Shown here: positions 45,700 through 56,076 of the stretch, piece after piece
How positions within the stretch are numbered: the stretch's first letter is position 1
How the letters are laid out: each line of letters opens with the position of its first letter
Assembly (NCBI RefSeq): GCF_024449095.1
Contig: NZ_CP024627.1
Location: 2,294,001 to 2,358,000, forward strand
Reading direction: 5' to 3'
Source of the DNA: Vibrio coralliilyticus
GTDB lineage: Bacteria; Pseudomonadota; Gammaproteobacteria; Enterobacterales; Vibrionaceae
Length of the DNA: 64,000 bases
The notes under the pieces: model-generated
Databases searched by the model: none
Told to the model about the DNA's origin: nothing
The model's input: only the letters and a program-made list of their open reading frames with translations
Translations under genes and position numbers: made by a program

Positions 45700-47154
45700 A
45701 TGTTTAAACATACGCGTTCGATTGTCTGCTTATGTGTAGCGGCTTCTCTTGGTGCACCATCACCTATCTACGCCAATACTCTTGACCTACCCGATATTGG
45801 TACCGCAGCCAGTAGTACACTGACCATAGATCAGGAGCTGCAATACGGTGATGCCTATATGCGCATGCTGCGTAATAATCAGCCCATCGTCAATGATCCA
45901 GTATTGAATGAGTACATTGATAGCTTAGGTCACCAATTGGTCGCTAACGCCAATGACGTTAAGACACCATTTACCTTCTTTATGATCCGTGACCGCAATA
46001 TCAATGCATTTGCATTCTTTGGTGGGTATGTCGCTCTACATACCGGACTGTTTCTTCATGCCCAAAGCGAAAGTGAGTTGGCTTCGGTCGTTGCTCACGA
46101 GATTGCCCACGTTACTCAGCGCCATCTCGCTCGCAGTATGGAAGAGCAAGCACGACGTTCGCCGGCAACCATGGCAGCACTAGCAGGCTCTCTGTTGCTG
46201 GCTATTGCGGCCCCAGAAGCGGGGATCGCCGCAATTACCGCCACTACTGCGGGAAACATTCAAGGCCAGATAAATTACACACGCAGTAACGAAAAAGAAG
46301 CTGACCGATTTGGCATCGATACCTTAGCCAAAGCGGGATATGACGTTAATGCGATGCCACGCTTCTTCAGTCGCCTAGCCGATGAGTATCGATACGCTAG
46401 CAAGCCACCGCCAATGTTGCTGACTCACCCATTGCCGGAAGATCGCATTACCGATAGTCGTGCAAGAGCGCAGAATTACCCAGCCCGTCGTGTCGATCCT
46501 TCACTAAATTATAACTTAGCCCGTGCTCGTATTGTCGCTCGATATGCAGGCATCAGTGCGAAATCAGCCATGGATTGGTTTTCTCGTACAGAAAAGAAAG
46601 CACCAGAAAATCTCAAAGTTTCATTCCAATATGGTCGGGCGCTGGTTCATCTTGATAACAATGAACTGGACGAAGCCAGTGAGATTTTGCAATCACTCAT
46701 CAAATTGCAACCTGACAATAACTTCTATCTCGACGCCATGTCTGACCTGTATATAGCGCAGGAAAAAGCATCACAAGCTGAGAATATGTTGCAAGCGGCA
46801 CTTAAGGACAAACCTAAGAACTCAGTACTGACGATCAATTACGCGAATGTGTTAATGAAGCAAGACAAGAATGAAGAAGCCATCAGAGTCCTTCAACGGT
46901 ATACCCACGACAACCCGAATGATGTCAACGGCTGGCACCTGCTTTCAGAAGCGAATATTCATCTTGGTCGCAGTGACGAAGACCTTGCTGCACGAGCCGA
47001 GGTCTTAGCTCTCAAAGCCAATTGGAATAAGGCTATTCAGTATTATACTCAGGCAAGTCAGCTCGCGGAGCTTGGCAGTCTCAAGCAAGCACGTTACGAT
47101 GCGCGTATTGATCAGCTGATGGTTCAGCGAGATCGTTTTATGGCTCTACAATAA
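45700..47154 (+). CDS. bepA: Periplasmic M48 metalloprotease/chaperone BepA
   Basis: Quality-control protease and chaperone for outer-membrane proteins such as LptD. The 484-residue product has a signal peptide (cut near YAN, residue 26), the zinc motif HEIAH (133-137) with the third ligand Glu200 in NEKEAD, and a C-terminal TPR region (about 300-480). Family members are about 480-490 residues. A hairpin follows the stop codon. Confidence 0.93.
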   Translation: MFKHTRSIVCLCVAASLGAPSPIYANTLDLPDIGTAASSTLTIDQELQYGDAYMRMLRNNQPIVNDPVLNEYIDSLGHQLVANANDVKTPFTFFMIRDRNINAFAFFGGYVALHTGLFLHAQSESELASVVAHEIAHVTQRHLARSMEEQARRSPATMAALAGSLLLAIAAPEAGIAAITATTAGNIQGQINYTRSNEKEADRFGIDTLAKAGYDVNAMPRFFSRLADEYRYASKPPPMLLTHPLPEDRITDSRARAQNYPARRVDPSLNYNLARARIVARYAGISAKSAMDWFSRTEKKAPENLKVSFQYGRALVHLDNNELDEASEILQSLIKLQPDNNFYLDAMSDLYIAQEKASQAENMLQAALKDKPKNSVLTINYANVLMKQDKNEEAIRVLQRYTHDNPNDVNGWHLLSEANIHLGRSDEDLAARAEVLALKANWNKAIQYYTQASQLAELGSLKQARYDARIDQLMVQRDRFMALQ

Positions 47155-47160
47155 CGACCA

Positions 47161-47179
47161 AGCAGCACTCAGTGCTGCT
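47161..47179 (+). repeat. Hairpin between bepA and the ArsC-like gene
   Basis: AGCAGCACT and AGTGCTGCT are perfectly complementary with one base between, so the loop must open a few pairs. It is followed by TACTTATAA, not a T-run. It may act as a weak terminator or processing site. Confidence 0.45.
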
Positions 47180-47204
47180 TACTTATAATTCGGAGATTAA
47201 CATT

Positions 47205-47549
47205 ATGTCAGTCGTGATTTATCACAATCCACGTTGCTCAAAAAGCCGACAAACATTGGCACTACTAGAAGAAAAAAACATCCAACCTGAAATCGTAAAA
47301 TACTTAGAAACCCCACCTAGTGTTGCGGAATTGAAAGAACTCTACGCCCAGCTTAACCTGACTGAAGTGCGTGCCATGATGCGCACTAAGGAAGATATCT
47401 ATAAAGAGCTCAATCTCGCTCAAGCGTCAGATGAGCAGCTTTTTGAAGCCATGACAAACAACCCCAAACTGATTGAACGACCAATTGTGGTCAATAACGG
47501 TCAAGCCAAGCATGGCCGTCCACCAGAGCAGGTTCTCGATATTCTATGA
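47205..47549 (+). CDS. arsC: ArsC-family (glutaredoxin-type) reductase
   Basis: A 114-residue thioredoxin-fold protein of the ArsC/YfgD family, with the active cysteine 11 in YHNPRCSKSRQTL and the late IERPIVVNNGQAKHGRPPEQ. The family includes arsenate reductases, but chromosomal members without an ars operon often have an unclear role, as here. I choose ATG 47205 behind CGGAG; the frame is open to 47172 without support. It overlaps the next gene by four bases. Confidence 0.85.
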   Translation: MSVVIYHNPRCSKSRQTLALLEEKNIQPEIVKYLETPPSVAELKELYAQLNLTEVRAMMRTKEDIYKELNLAQASDEQLFEAMTNNPKLIERPIVVNNGQAKHGRPPEQVLDIL

Positions 47550-48115
47550 GTTGCTCAATCGTTGTCCTCTATTACAGTCGACACGGTTCTACTCGCGCAT
47601 TAGCACGACAAATCGCTAGGGGGATAGAGTCTATCCCTCATTGTGAAGCCTTGATTAGAACCGTCGCTGATATTGATGAAAGGATTACACCTCAAGATCC
47701 TGTATTGACCTTGAAGGAACTACAAAACTGTGACGGGTTAGCTATGGGAAGCCCGGTGTGGTTTGGCAATATGTCAGCGTCTTTGAAACACTTTTGGGAC
47801 CAGACAACGTCTTTATGGGTCTCTGGTGACTTGATTGACAAACCAGCCTGTGTATTTAGCTCTTCCTCTAGCTTACACGGTGGCCAAGAGACCACGCTGC
47901 AAACCATGATGTTGCCTCTTCTCCACCATGGCATGATGATTTTAGGGATCCCTTACTCGGAGCCCAGCTTACATACCACTCAAACGGGCGGGACGCCTTA
48001 TGGAGCTACCTCCGTTAGCCATGATGGCAACACATTAAGTAAAGAAGAGAACGAGCTGGCACAAACGCTAGGCAGGCGCCTCGCTACTACCGCTTTAAAA
48101 GTGAAGGACAAATAA
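47546..48115 (+). CDS. WrbA-like flavodoxin-fold NAD(P)H:quinone oxidoreductase
   Basis: A 189-residue flavodoxin-fold protein. The FMN-phosphate loop is YYSRHGSTRALARQIARGIE, followed by GLAMGSPVWFGNMSASLKHF and a late HTTQTGGTPYGATSV that resembles WrbA. Its start overlaps the ArsC-like stop (ATGA), so the two reductases are co-translated. It may reduce quinones by two electrons; whether it is orthologous to E. coli WrbA is unsettled. Confidence 0.85.
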   Translation: MSCSIVVLYYSRHGSTRALARQIARGIESIPHCEALIRTVADIDERITPQDPVLTLKELQNCDGLAMGSPVWFGNMSASLKHFWDQTTSLWVSGDLIDKPACVFSSSSSLHGGQETTLQTMMLPLLHHGMMILGIPYSEPSLHTTQTGGTPYGATSVSHDGNTLSKEENELAQTLGRRLATTALKVKDK

Positions 48116-48118
48116 AAC

Positions 48119-48538
48119 ATGCAGGCAATGCAATCTCATACAAAACTGTTTCGACTTCTTGCACTGTTTGGCAATCTAGGTTTACTTGCCTGGGTCGCAC
48201 TGTGGCAACTCAGTTTATCTCCCCACCCTCACATCAGCAGCACCACACTTGCCATTGCTTGGAGTATCCCTCTGTTATTACCCCTGCCCGGGATCCTCGC
48301 AGGTAAGCCTTACACACATGCGTGGGCAAACTTTGTGCTCATGTTGTACTTCTTACATGCCTTTACCATCCTCTATGTGGATGGCGGTGAACGCTGGTTA
48401 GCGAGCATTGAGCTGGTACTGACAGCTGCCGCTTTTGTCGGCAATATTCTCTACGCACGTTCAAGAGGTAAAGAGTTAGGACTCAAACTCAAACGGCTGT
48501 CTAAAGTAGAGAAAGAAGAAAAAGAACGATTCGAATAA
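48119..48538 (+). CDS. DUF2069 membrane protein
   Basis: A 139-residue protein with four membrane helices (about 10-28, 40-58, 65-83 and 92-112) and a charged C-terminal tail (KLKRLSKVEKEEKERFE). It matches the DUF2069 pattern (GKPYTHAWANFVLMLYFLHA). Function is unknown. It lies three bases after the WrbA-like gene in the same operon and ends at a shared terminator. Confidence 0.82.
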   Translation: MQAMQSHTKLFRLLALFGNLGLLAWVALWQLSLSPHPHISSTTLAIAWSIPLLLPLPGILAGKPYTHAWANFVLMLYFLHAFTILYVDGGERWLASIELVLTAAAFVGNILYARSRGKELGLKLKRLSKVEKEEKERFE

Positions 48539-48540
48539 AA

Positions 48541-48567
48541 AGGTCTGGCATTTGCCAGACCTTTTTA
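48541..48567. terminator. Bidirectional terminator between DUF2069 and DUF2066 genes
   Basis: AGGTCTGGC (48541-48549) and GCCAGACCT (48554-48562) form a perfect stem around ATTT, with an A-run before and a T-run after. Confidence 0.9.
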
Positions 48568-49791
48568 TTATTCAATGACTTCATCAAGAGCTGTGTCAGT
48601 TTTTCCCTCGGGGGACTCTGTATGGTCAATGGTGGCTCTCGTGGGAGCACCTTGCCACTCAAACACCAGCACTTGCTCTGCTGGGATAATCTCTGGTACA
48701 TCAACAGTGAGGTCACTTGACTCTGTTGATAGATCATCATTTACGGCATCAACAGGCTGCTCGCTCTGCTCTTGTTGTTTAACGACCGGCTGTGACTCAG
48801 TTGCACTTTCTAGTTGCACCACTTTTCCCATGCGTGTCACTTCATGTTCAAATTCTGCCTGAGAAGCTAATAAGTGGATATTAAATGTAACTTGATTGCC
48901 CTGAATTTTCAGAATATCCAACGATGCCACAGAGCTTAGCTTCTTGAGCTGGTTTTCTACAGTAAAGAAATCGACAGCATTATCTAGTGAAGTAAACCGC
49001 ACCTTGATGGTTTCAGAAGATTCGCTTGCAACAACAACAGCACTCTTCTTCGCATAGTAGTCGCTGATTTGGTTAACCATTTTCATTGCTGCTTCTGCAC
49101 CACCATTAGATCCAGACACAGGTGCCTGACGCGTAACGCCTATCGTAGCGGGTTTTTGATCATATAGAGTCCAGCGCAACGAGTTGCCCTGCACTCTGAC
49201 AACCAATACAGCATCTACTGGATAACGTTGACTTGCCTCACCTACTGGGCGTGCAAAACCTCCCCATAAATCAGAGACAGCGACACCTGTAATATCATCA
49301 AAATCACCGACAGGCACAGTCAATGGTAAGCCACGTCTTTGTGCTTCAATACGCATCTGATTCAGTACCTGTGAATCAGAGTGCTCCCAACTGATATTAC
49401 GATCATGCTGAGTTTCTTCCACTAACCACACTAATAGGTTGGCGCGTGCTGCAGGCCAAATTGGGAGTTGAGCCTGACTCAACAAAGAACGAATATGCGT
49501 CGCACTAAAGCCTAATCGTAGTGTTTGCTGACCATTTTGTTGCCCATAGCTGATTTGAGTAAGGTACTGAGAATTTTGCTTTAGCGCCTTTTTTACCACA
49601 GGATTAGACACCGCATCCTGATCACCGGAAGCTCGGACGATGATCTCTTTCATCCCGTCCACACGCGCTTGTGCGTCTGCATTGTCAGCACTTTGGTCGA
49701 GCACAATTTCTGTTTGATATAAATCTACATTGGTCAATGCTGCTGCAGGTAATCCTACTAGCGCTAAAGCCAACAAAACTAAATGACGCAT
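48568..49791 (-). CDS. DUF2066 periplasmic protein
   Basis: A 407-residue protein with a signal peptide (cut after AAA, about residue 18) and the DUF2066 region (about 20-290) with KEIIVRASGDQDAVSNPVVK and WPAARANLLVWLVEE. The C-terminal 80 residues are acidic and low-complexity. Function is unknown. It lies between the DUF2069 gene and uraA, a neighbourhood I recall from other Vibrio. Confidence 0.8.
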   Translation of the reverse strand: MRHLVLLALALVGLPAAALTNVDLYQTEIVLDQSADNADAQARVDGMKEIIVRASGDQDAVSNPVVKKALKQNSQYLTQISYGQQNGQQTLRLGFSATHIRSLLSQAQLPIWPAARANLLVWLVEETQHDRNISWEHSDSQVLNQMRIEAQRRGLPLTVPVGDFDDITGVAVSDLWGGFARPVGEASQRYPVDAVLVVRVQGNSLRWTLYDQKPATIGVTRQAPVSGSNGGAEAAMKMVNQISDYYAKKSAVVVASESSETIKVRFTSLDNAVDFFTVENQLKKLSSVASLDILKIQGNQVTFNIHLLASQAEFEHEVTRMGKVVQLESATESQPVVKQQEQSEQPVDAVNDDLSTESSDLTVDVPEIIPAEQVLVFEWQGAPTRATIDHTESPEGKTDTALDEVIE

Positions 49792-49941
49792 AGCTTTCCT
49801 AAAGTCAGTTTTTTATTGCAACTTCGGATGATAAGCAACTATCTAATTTGGAGCAACTAAAGCTCAAATTTATGTGTTTTGCCCCTTGAAGTCATCAAGC
49901 TAAGTTATTGGTCAATTACTGTTTATTTGATCCGGCTCAGA

Positions 49942-49969
49942 TTGCAATCGTTTGCCAAGGTGATAAGAT
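49942..49969 (+). promoter_or_regulatory. Promoter of uraA overlapped by a PurR-like operator
   Basis: TTGCAATCGTTTGCCA (49942-49957) has the PurR core GCAAACGTTTGC with a single mismatch. The same bases begin a sigma-70 promoter, TTGCAA, 16 bases, TAAGAT (49964-49969). A repressor bound here would block RNA polymerase. The start codon lies about 60 bases further on. The rest of the 244-base gap upstream shows nothing. Confidence 0.6.
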
Positions 49970-50035
49970 CCCGCGAATTTTGTGTTTAGCAGGCTCTGCT
50001 ATCGCTGCTCTTAGTTGCTACTAAAGGAAATAAAG

Positions 50036-51283
50036 ATGAAAAATGCCATTCAAGGCGCTCAAATGCTTTTCGTTGCATTCGGTGCGCTCGTGTTGGTACC
50101 TCTGTTGACTGGGCTAGACCCTAGTGTTGCATTGTTTGGTGCTGGTCTTGGAACCCTTCTCTTTCAATTTATGACCCGACGGACTGTACCTATTTTCCTT
50201 GCTTCGTCTTTTGCTTTTATTGCCCCGATTCTTTACGGTGTCCAAACTTGGGGCATTCCAGCCACCATGGGGGGGCTAATGGCGGCGGGTTTTGTTTACG
50301 TCATTATGGGTGCAGTCATTAAACTCCGCGGCGTAGAAATCATTCATAAGCTGCTGCCTCCTGTTGTTGTCGGTCCGGTAATCATGGTGATAGGGCTGGG
50401 CCTTGCTCCCGTTGCTGTGAACATGGCATTAGGTAAAGGTGGTGATGGAACGCAGCTCATCGACGCTGATGCTTCGCTTGTGATTTCAAGTATTTCCTTA
50501 CTCACAACAATCATCATCAGCGTTTTCGCTAAAGGCTTTCTCAAGTTAATGCCAATTCTTGGTGGGATTATCGCAGGTTATTTAACCAGCCTAGTATATG
50601 GCGTGGTCGATTTTGGCCCAGTCACGCAGGCGGCTTGGCTGTCACTACCTAATTTCACGACGCCAGAATTCAACATTAACGCAATCTTATTTATGATTCC
50701 TGTCGCGATAGCCCCTGCCGTCGAACACGTCGGTGATATGTTGGCTATCTCCAATGTCACTGGTAAAGACTACCTGAAAAAGCCAGGCCTACATCGCACC
50801 GTTGCTGGTGATGGCGTAGCAACGATTGCCGCATCTATGGTTGGCGCACCGCCTAATACGACTTACTCTGAAGTGACAGGTGCCGTTATGCTGACCAAAG
50901 CCTTCAACCCCGTAATCATGACTTGGGCAGCGGTGACCGCCATTATATTAGCTTTAGTTGGCAAACTTGGTGCAGCACTGCAAACCATTCCTATGCCGGT
51001 TATGGGCGGCATTATGATCCTATTATTTGGTTCAATTGCGACGGTTGGCCTAAACACCCTTATCAAGAACAATGTCGACCTGCACAAATCCCGCAACCTA
51101 GTTATCGTTGCGATCACCTTAGTATTTGGTATCGGCGGTATGGCTTTTGGTATTGGCGAATTTAGCCTACAAGGTGTGAGTTTGTGTGGTATCGTCGCAA
51201 TCCTTCTCAACCTGTTACTTCCACAGGACCTGGGTGAAAATCATGTTGTCGACAATGCGCAAATGGAAGAAGAAGCAAAGTAA
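50036..51283 (+). CDS. uraA: Uracil permease UraA
   Basis: Uracil:proton symporter of the NAT/NCS2 family, 415 residues and about 14 membrane segments. Family motifs seen are AIAPAVEHVGDMLAISNVTG, with the substrate-binding glutamate, and APPNTTYSEVTGAVMLTKAF in the following segment. I choose ATG 50036 behind AAAGGAAA; the frame is open to 50015. No upp gene is adjacent in the window, unlike the E. coli upp-uraA operon. Confidence 0.93.
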   Translation: MKNAIQGAQMLFVAFGALVLVPLLTGLDPSVALFGAGLGTLLFQFMTRRTVPIFLASSFAFIAPILYGVQTWGIPATMGGLMAAGFVYVIMGAVIKLRGVEIIHKLLPPVVVGPVIMVIGLGLAPVAVNMALGKGGDGTQLIDADASLVISSISLLTTIIISVFAKGFLKLMPILGGIIAGYLTSLVYGVVDFGPVTQAAWLSLPNFTTPEFNINAILFMIPVAIAPAVEHVGDMLAISNVTGKDYLKKPGLHRTVAGDGVATIAASMVGAPPNTTYSEVTGAVMLTKAFNPVIMTWAAVTAIILALVGKLGAALQTIPMPVMGGIMILLFGSIATVGLNTLIKNNVDLHKSRNLVIVAITLVFGIGGMAFGIGEFSLQGVSLCGIVAILLNLLLPQDLGENHVVDNAQMEEEAK

Positions 51284-51300
51284 AATAAGGCGCGGATAGC

Positions 51301-51332
51301 AAGAGGGTTGATGTAATGGCATCAACCCTCTT
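51301..51332. terminator. Hairpin terminator between uraA and ybaK
   Basis: AAGAGGGTTGATG (51301-51313) and CATCAACCCTCTT (51320-51332) form a perfect thirteen-base stem around six bases. The following T-run is weak (ATCGTTTA), but the stem is strong and lies between convergent genes. Confidence 0.75.
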
Positions 51333-51344
51333 ATCGTTTAATCT

Positions 51345-51818
51345 CTAGAGGCATAAATCTGCAAACTGACCTCGTGTCAGTGAGGCTAAATCTTTCGGTG
51401 CAAGCTCAATCTCTAACCCACGCTTGCCTGCACTGACACAGATCGTCTCTCTGTATTCGGCACTCTGATGTATAAATGTTGGTAGTGCTTTTTTCTGTCC
51501 AAGTGGGCTAATGCCACCCACTATATATCCCGTGGTGTTCTGAGCTATCTCTGGATTTGCCATCTCTGCTTTCTTTGCTTTCGCGGCTTTTGCAGCCAAC
51601 TTGAGGTTCAGCTTTTGATCGACTGGTATCACCGCAACCGCTAAGTTTTTAGGTTCACCGTTTATGCTAAACAGTAAGGTCTTAAAGACTTGTTCAGGAT
51701 CTTGCCCCAGCGCCTCTACCGCTTCCATACCATAGCTATTTGCACGAGGGTCATGATCATATTGATGAATAGTGTGCGCCACTTTTTTCTTCTTCGCGAG
51801 ATTAATTGCTGGGGTCAT
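51345..51818 (-). CDS. ybaK: Cys-tRNA(Pro)/Cys-tRNA(Cys) deacylase YbaK
   Basis: Trans-editing enzyme that clears Cys-tRNA(Pro). The 157-residue product has the YbaK fold, with lysine 46 in the catalytic region (QVFKTLLFSINGE), VIPVDQKLNLKLAAKAAKAK, and the GGISPLGQKKALPTFI loop. Length matches the family. Confidence 0.92.
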   Translation of the reverse strand: MTPAINLAKKKKVAHTIHQYDHDPRANSYGMEAVEALGQDPEQVFKTLLFSINGEPKNLAVAVIPVDQKLNLKLAAKAAKAKKAEMANPEIAQNTTGYIVGGISPLGQKKALPTFIHQSAEYRETICVSAGKRGLEIELAPKDLASLTRGQFADLCL

Positions 51819-51841
51819 ACTGATTCCATTAGATACATAAC

Positions 51842-51873
51842 AAAAAAAGCGCTGCAGAATGTGCAGCGCTTTT
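51842..51873 (-). terminator. Intrinsic terminator of the 5'-nucleotidase gene
   Basis: AAAAGCGCTGCA (51845-51856) and TGCAGCGCTTTT (51862-51873) form a perfect stem around GAATG. On the - strand it ends in seven T. Confidence 0.88.
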
Positions 51874-51904
51874 AAGTTAATGAGATTTCGACATTTTAGT
51901 CAAC

Positions 51905-53566
51905 TTACTTGTAAATAATCTCGCCAGCAGGTGCGTACTTGTTCACATCAACTGGGCTGTTCGCTTCTAGGTACTCTTTTAGAACCTCAGCATCGACAAA
52001 ACCAGTGTTCACATAACCAGGGTGACCTGTCAGTTTAGGGTAACCATCACCGCCCGCTGCGTTAAAGCTTGGGATAGTGAAACGGTAAGTCTCATCAAGG
52101 CGAAGTTGCTCACCACCAATGAACACATTAGATACTTTACCGTCTGCCACTGTCATAGAGATACCGGCAAACTGTGCGTAAGCGCCAGAATCAACAGGCT
52201 TAGTTGCCACTACGTTGAGGTAATCCAGCACTTCTTTACCTGACATGTCAGTGTAAGTCAGGATATTCGCGAATGGTTGTACTGTTAGCACATCTTTGTA
52301 CGTTACATCGCCACCTTCAATGGAATCACGAACACCACCTGAGTTCATTACCGCAAAATCCGCTTTGGCACGTTCCATATGTGCAGTCGCGATAAGACGG
52401 CCGAGGTTAGTCTGCTTGAAGCGAACCACATTACGGTCACCTTCAAGTTTACCGTTCGTTTCTGCGATCTTAACATCTAGTTGTGCTTTACCTTTTTCTT
52501 GGTAAGGACGTAGGAACTCCAGTAGCTCTTCGTCCTGCTTGATTTCGTCTTCAATAAGAACACGCTGTTTCTTACCGTCGATCTTAACCTTCTTCTTCAA
52601 GTTAACTGGGATCAGGTCGTAGCTCACCATTTCTAGCTCACCGTTACGGAATTCGTAATCCGCTCGACCTACGTATTTACCCCACTCGTGAGCTTGAACA
52701 ATGTAAGTACCGTTTTGCAGATCTGGCTTACATTCGTCAGAAGGCTTGAAGTTCTTCTTCACGACGTTAGGCGCTTCCATACATACCGGCTCTTGAGAGT
52801 GACCACCGACGATCATATCCAAAGAGCCTTCGTCTAGGTAGCGAGCAAGAGCCACGTCACCCGGAGCATTAACACCACGCTTACCGTCTTCGTAGTGACC
52901 CATGTGAGTCACAGCAAAGATCAGATCGGGCTTTTCCGTTTCTTCGATCTCAGCGATAAGCTTCTTCGCTTCTTCTTTAGGATCACGGAAGTCAATACCA
53001 CCAATAAACTCTGGATTACCGATTTTCGCCGTATCTTCAGTGGTTAGACCAATAACGGCAATCTTAATGCCCTGCTTATCAAACATCTGGTAAGCCTGGA
53101 ACATACGCTCACCCGTTTTTTTGTCATAGATGTTTGCTGATAGCATCGGGAAGTTTGCCCACTCTTTCTGCTTAAACAGCACTTCAAGTGGGTTATCAAA
53201 TTCATGGTTACCAAGAGCCATGGCATCGTAACCAATTTTGTTCATGCCTTTAAAATCTGGCTCAGCATCTTGCAGGTCAGACTCTGGAACACCTGTGTTG
53301 ATGTCACCACCTGAAAGCAGCAGCACACTACCACCATCGGCTTCTACTTCTGCACGCAGCTCATCAACCAATGTTTTGCGAGCAGCCATGCCGTACTCGC
53401 CGTATTTGTTCTGCCAGAAACGACCGTGATGGTCATTCGTGTGTAGAACGGTCAGCTTATAAGTTTTATCCGCTTCCCACTCTTGCTGAGGTGCTGTCGC
53501 ACACCCTGCTAGAGTGGCAAGAATTGCTGCGCTTAGAGCGGTTTTTACAATCAGGCGTTGCTTCAT
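51905..53566 (-). CDS. ushA: Lipoprotein 5'-nucleotidase (UshA/NutA type)
   Basis: Hydrolyses external nucleotides to nucleosides and phosphate; the Vibrio parahaemolyticus relative NutA is a chloride- and sodium-dependent, membrane-bound form. The 553-residue product has a lipoprotein signal with LAGC (cysteine 22), the metallophosphatase motifs TVLHTNDHHGRFW, LSGGDINTGVPESD, ALGNHEFDN and VGGHSQEP, and a C-terminal substrate-binding domain (about 365-540) with NSGGVRDSIEGG. I choose ATG 53566, seven bases after AAAGG, over the ATG at 53572. A PurR-like palindrome lies upstream. Confidence 0.93.
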   Translation of the reverse strand: MKQRLIVKTALSAAILATLAGCATAPQQEWEADKTYKLTVLHTNDHHGRFWQNKYGEYGMAARKTLVDELRAEVEADGGSVLLLSGGDINTGVPESDLQDAEPDFKGMNKIGYDAMALGNHEFDNPLEVLFKQKEWANFPMLSANIYDKKTGERMFQAYQMFDKQGIKIAVIGLTTEDTAKIGNPEFIGGIDFRDPKEEAKKLIAEIEETEKPDLIFAVTHMGHYEDGKRGVNAPGDVALARYLDEGSLDMIVGGHSQEPVCMEAPNVVKKNFKPSDECKPDLQNGTYIVQAHEWGKYVGRADYEFRNGELEMVSYDLIPVNLKKKVKIDGKKQRVLIEDEIKQDEELLEFLRPYQEKGKAQLDVKIAETNGKLEGDRNVVRFKQTNLGRLIATAHMERAKADFAVMNSGGVRDSIEGGDVTYKDVLTVQPFANILTYTDMSGKEVLDYLNVVATKPVDSGAYAQFAGISMTVADGKVSNVFIGGEQLRLDETYRFTIPSFNAAGGDGYPKLTGHPGYVNTGFVDAEVLKEYLEANSPVDVNKYAPAGEIIYK

Positions 53567-53792
53567 TGTCATACCTTTGAACTATTGGGTTTCCACTGCA
53601 TTAGATACTGTGCCTATTGAACAGACATGCTCAGCAATCAGTCGCTGAGAACTCAGTAAAACTTGAACTAGTTTAAATTAAGCTATTTGGGGTGGCATCT
53701 TGATTTCATATTTATGTAGATTAGATCACCCTAATTGACATTTAAGTGTGTAACAAAGCAGCATAATTACACCTGTTCTATCAAACGGTCAC

Positions 53793-53808
53793 AAGCAAAC
53801 GTTTGACT
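53793..53808. promoter_or_regulatory. PurR-like palindrome upstream of the 5'-nucleotidase gene
   Basis: AAGCAAACGTTTGACT matches the PurR consensus ACGCAAACGTTTGCGT at 13 of 16 bases, with the centre GCAAACGTTTG intact. It is extended by TCACA and TGTGA arms. It lies in the 400-base gap between kdsA and ushA, 227 bases before the ushA start; no gene is supported in that gap, and the exact promoter was not found. Confidence 0.5.
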
Positions 53809-53921
53809 GTGAGTTAACATCACCAAACGGCAAGTGTGAGGTTGAGCGTTTACTCAACAAAGAACGAAAACATAACTCCGGCTTTAACAAGAGTTTCATC
53901 GATTTATAAGCCGTCTGAAAC

Positions 53922-53951
53922 AAAAAAGGTTAGCCACATGGCTAACCTTTT
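53922..53951 (-). terminator. Intrinsic terminator of the kdsA operon
   Basis: AAAAGGTTAGCC (53924-53935) and GGCTAACCTTTT (53940-53951) form a perfect stem around ACAT and run into T on the - strand. It lies 16 bases after the kdsA stop. Confidence 0.88.
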
Positions 53952-53966
53952 CTCAACATCCGCTCA

Positions 53967-55671
<1,705 letters not shown>

Positions 55672-55690
55672 GAATAGTTCCTAGTCCCGC

Positions 55691-56074
55691 TTAACCTAAA
55701 AATATTGGAGCTTTGCTTACTGCCACTTTACCCGCCATTGCAAGCCAACCCAGTGCCCCAAAGAAGGAAAACGTACGTAGCAGTTTATTTTTACCTAACT
55801 TAAGTGCAAAAAAGCCCAATGCAATATAAGCCAATACACAAGTGATCTTTTCTGTCAGCCAAGGTGCAGCTGGAGTAAAAGGAATAAATCCAGTGATAAA
55901 AATCAGACCAATACCAGACAGCAACAAGCAGGTATCGTTAATGTGGGGGAAGACCTTAAAAAACTTCTTCTCTACCAAAGCGGAATTTGCCATCATCATC
56001 GCATAACGCACAGACAATAAAGTGGCACTGATAGCGATCGTCAATAAATGAAAGTGCTTCAACCCTTCGTACAT
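55691..56074 (-). CDS. sirB2: SirB2-family membrane protein
   Basis: A 127-residue protein with four membrane helices (about 8-26, 45-65, 75-95 and 102-120). It matches the SirB2 (E. coli YchQ) family in size and position between prmC and sirB1. Function is unknown. Two bases separate it from the prmC stop. Confidence 0.88.
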   Translation of the reverse strand: MYEGLKHFHLLTIAISATLLSVRYAMMMANSALVEKKFFKVFPHINDTCLLLSGIGLIFITGFIPFTPAAPWLTEKITCVLAYIALGFFALKLGKNKLLRTFSFFGALGWLAMAGKVAVSKAPIFLG

Positions 56075-56076
56075 AA

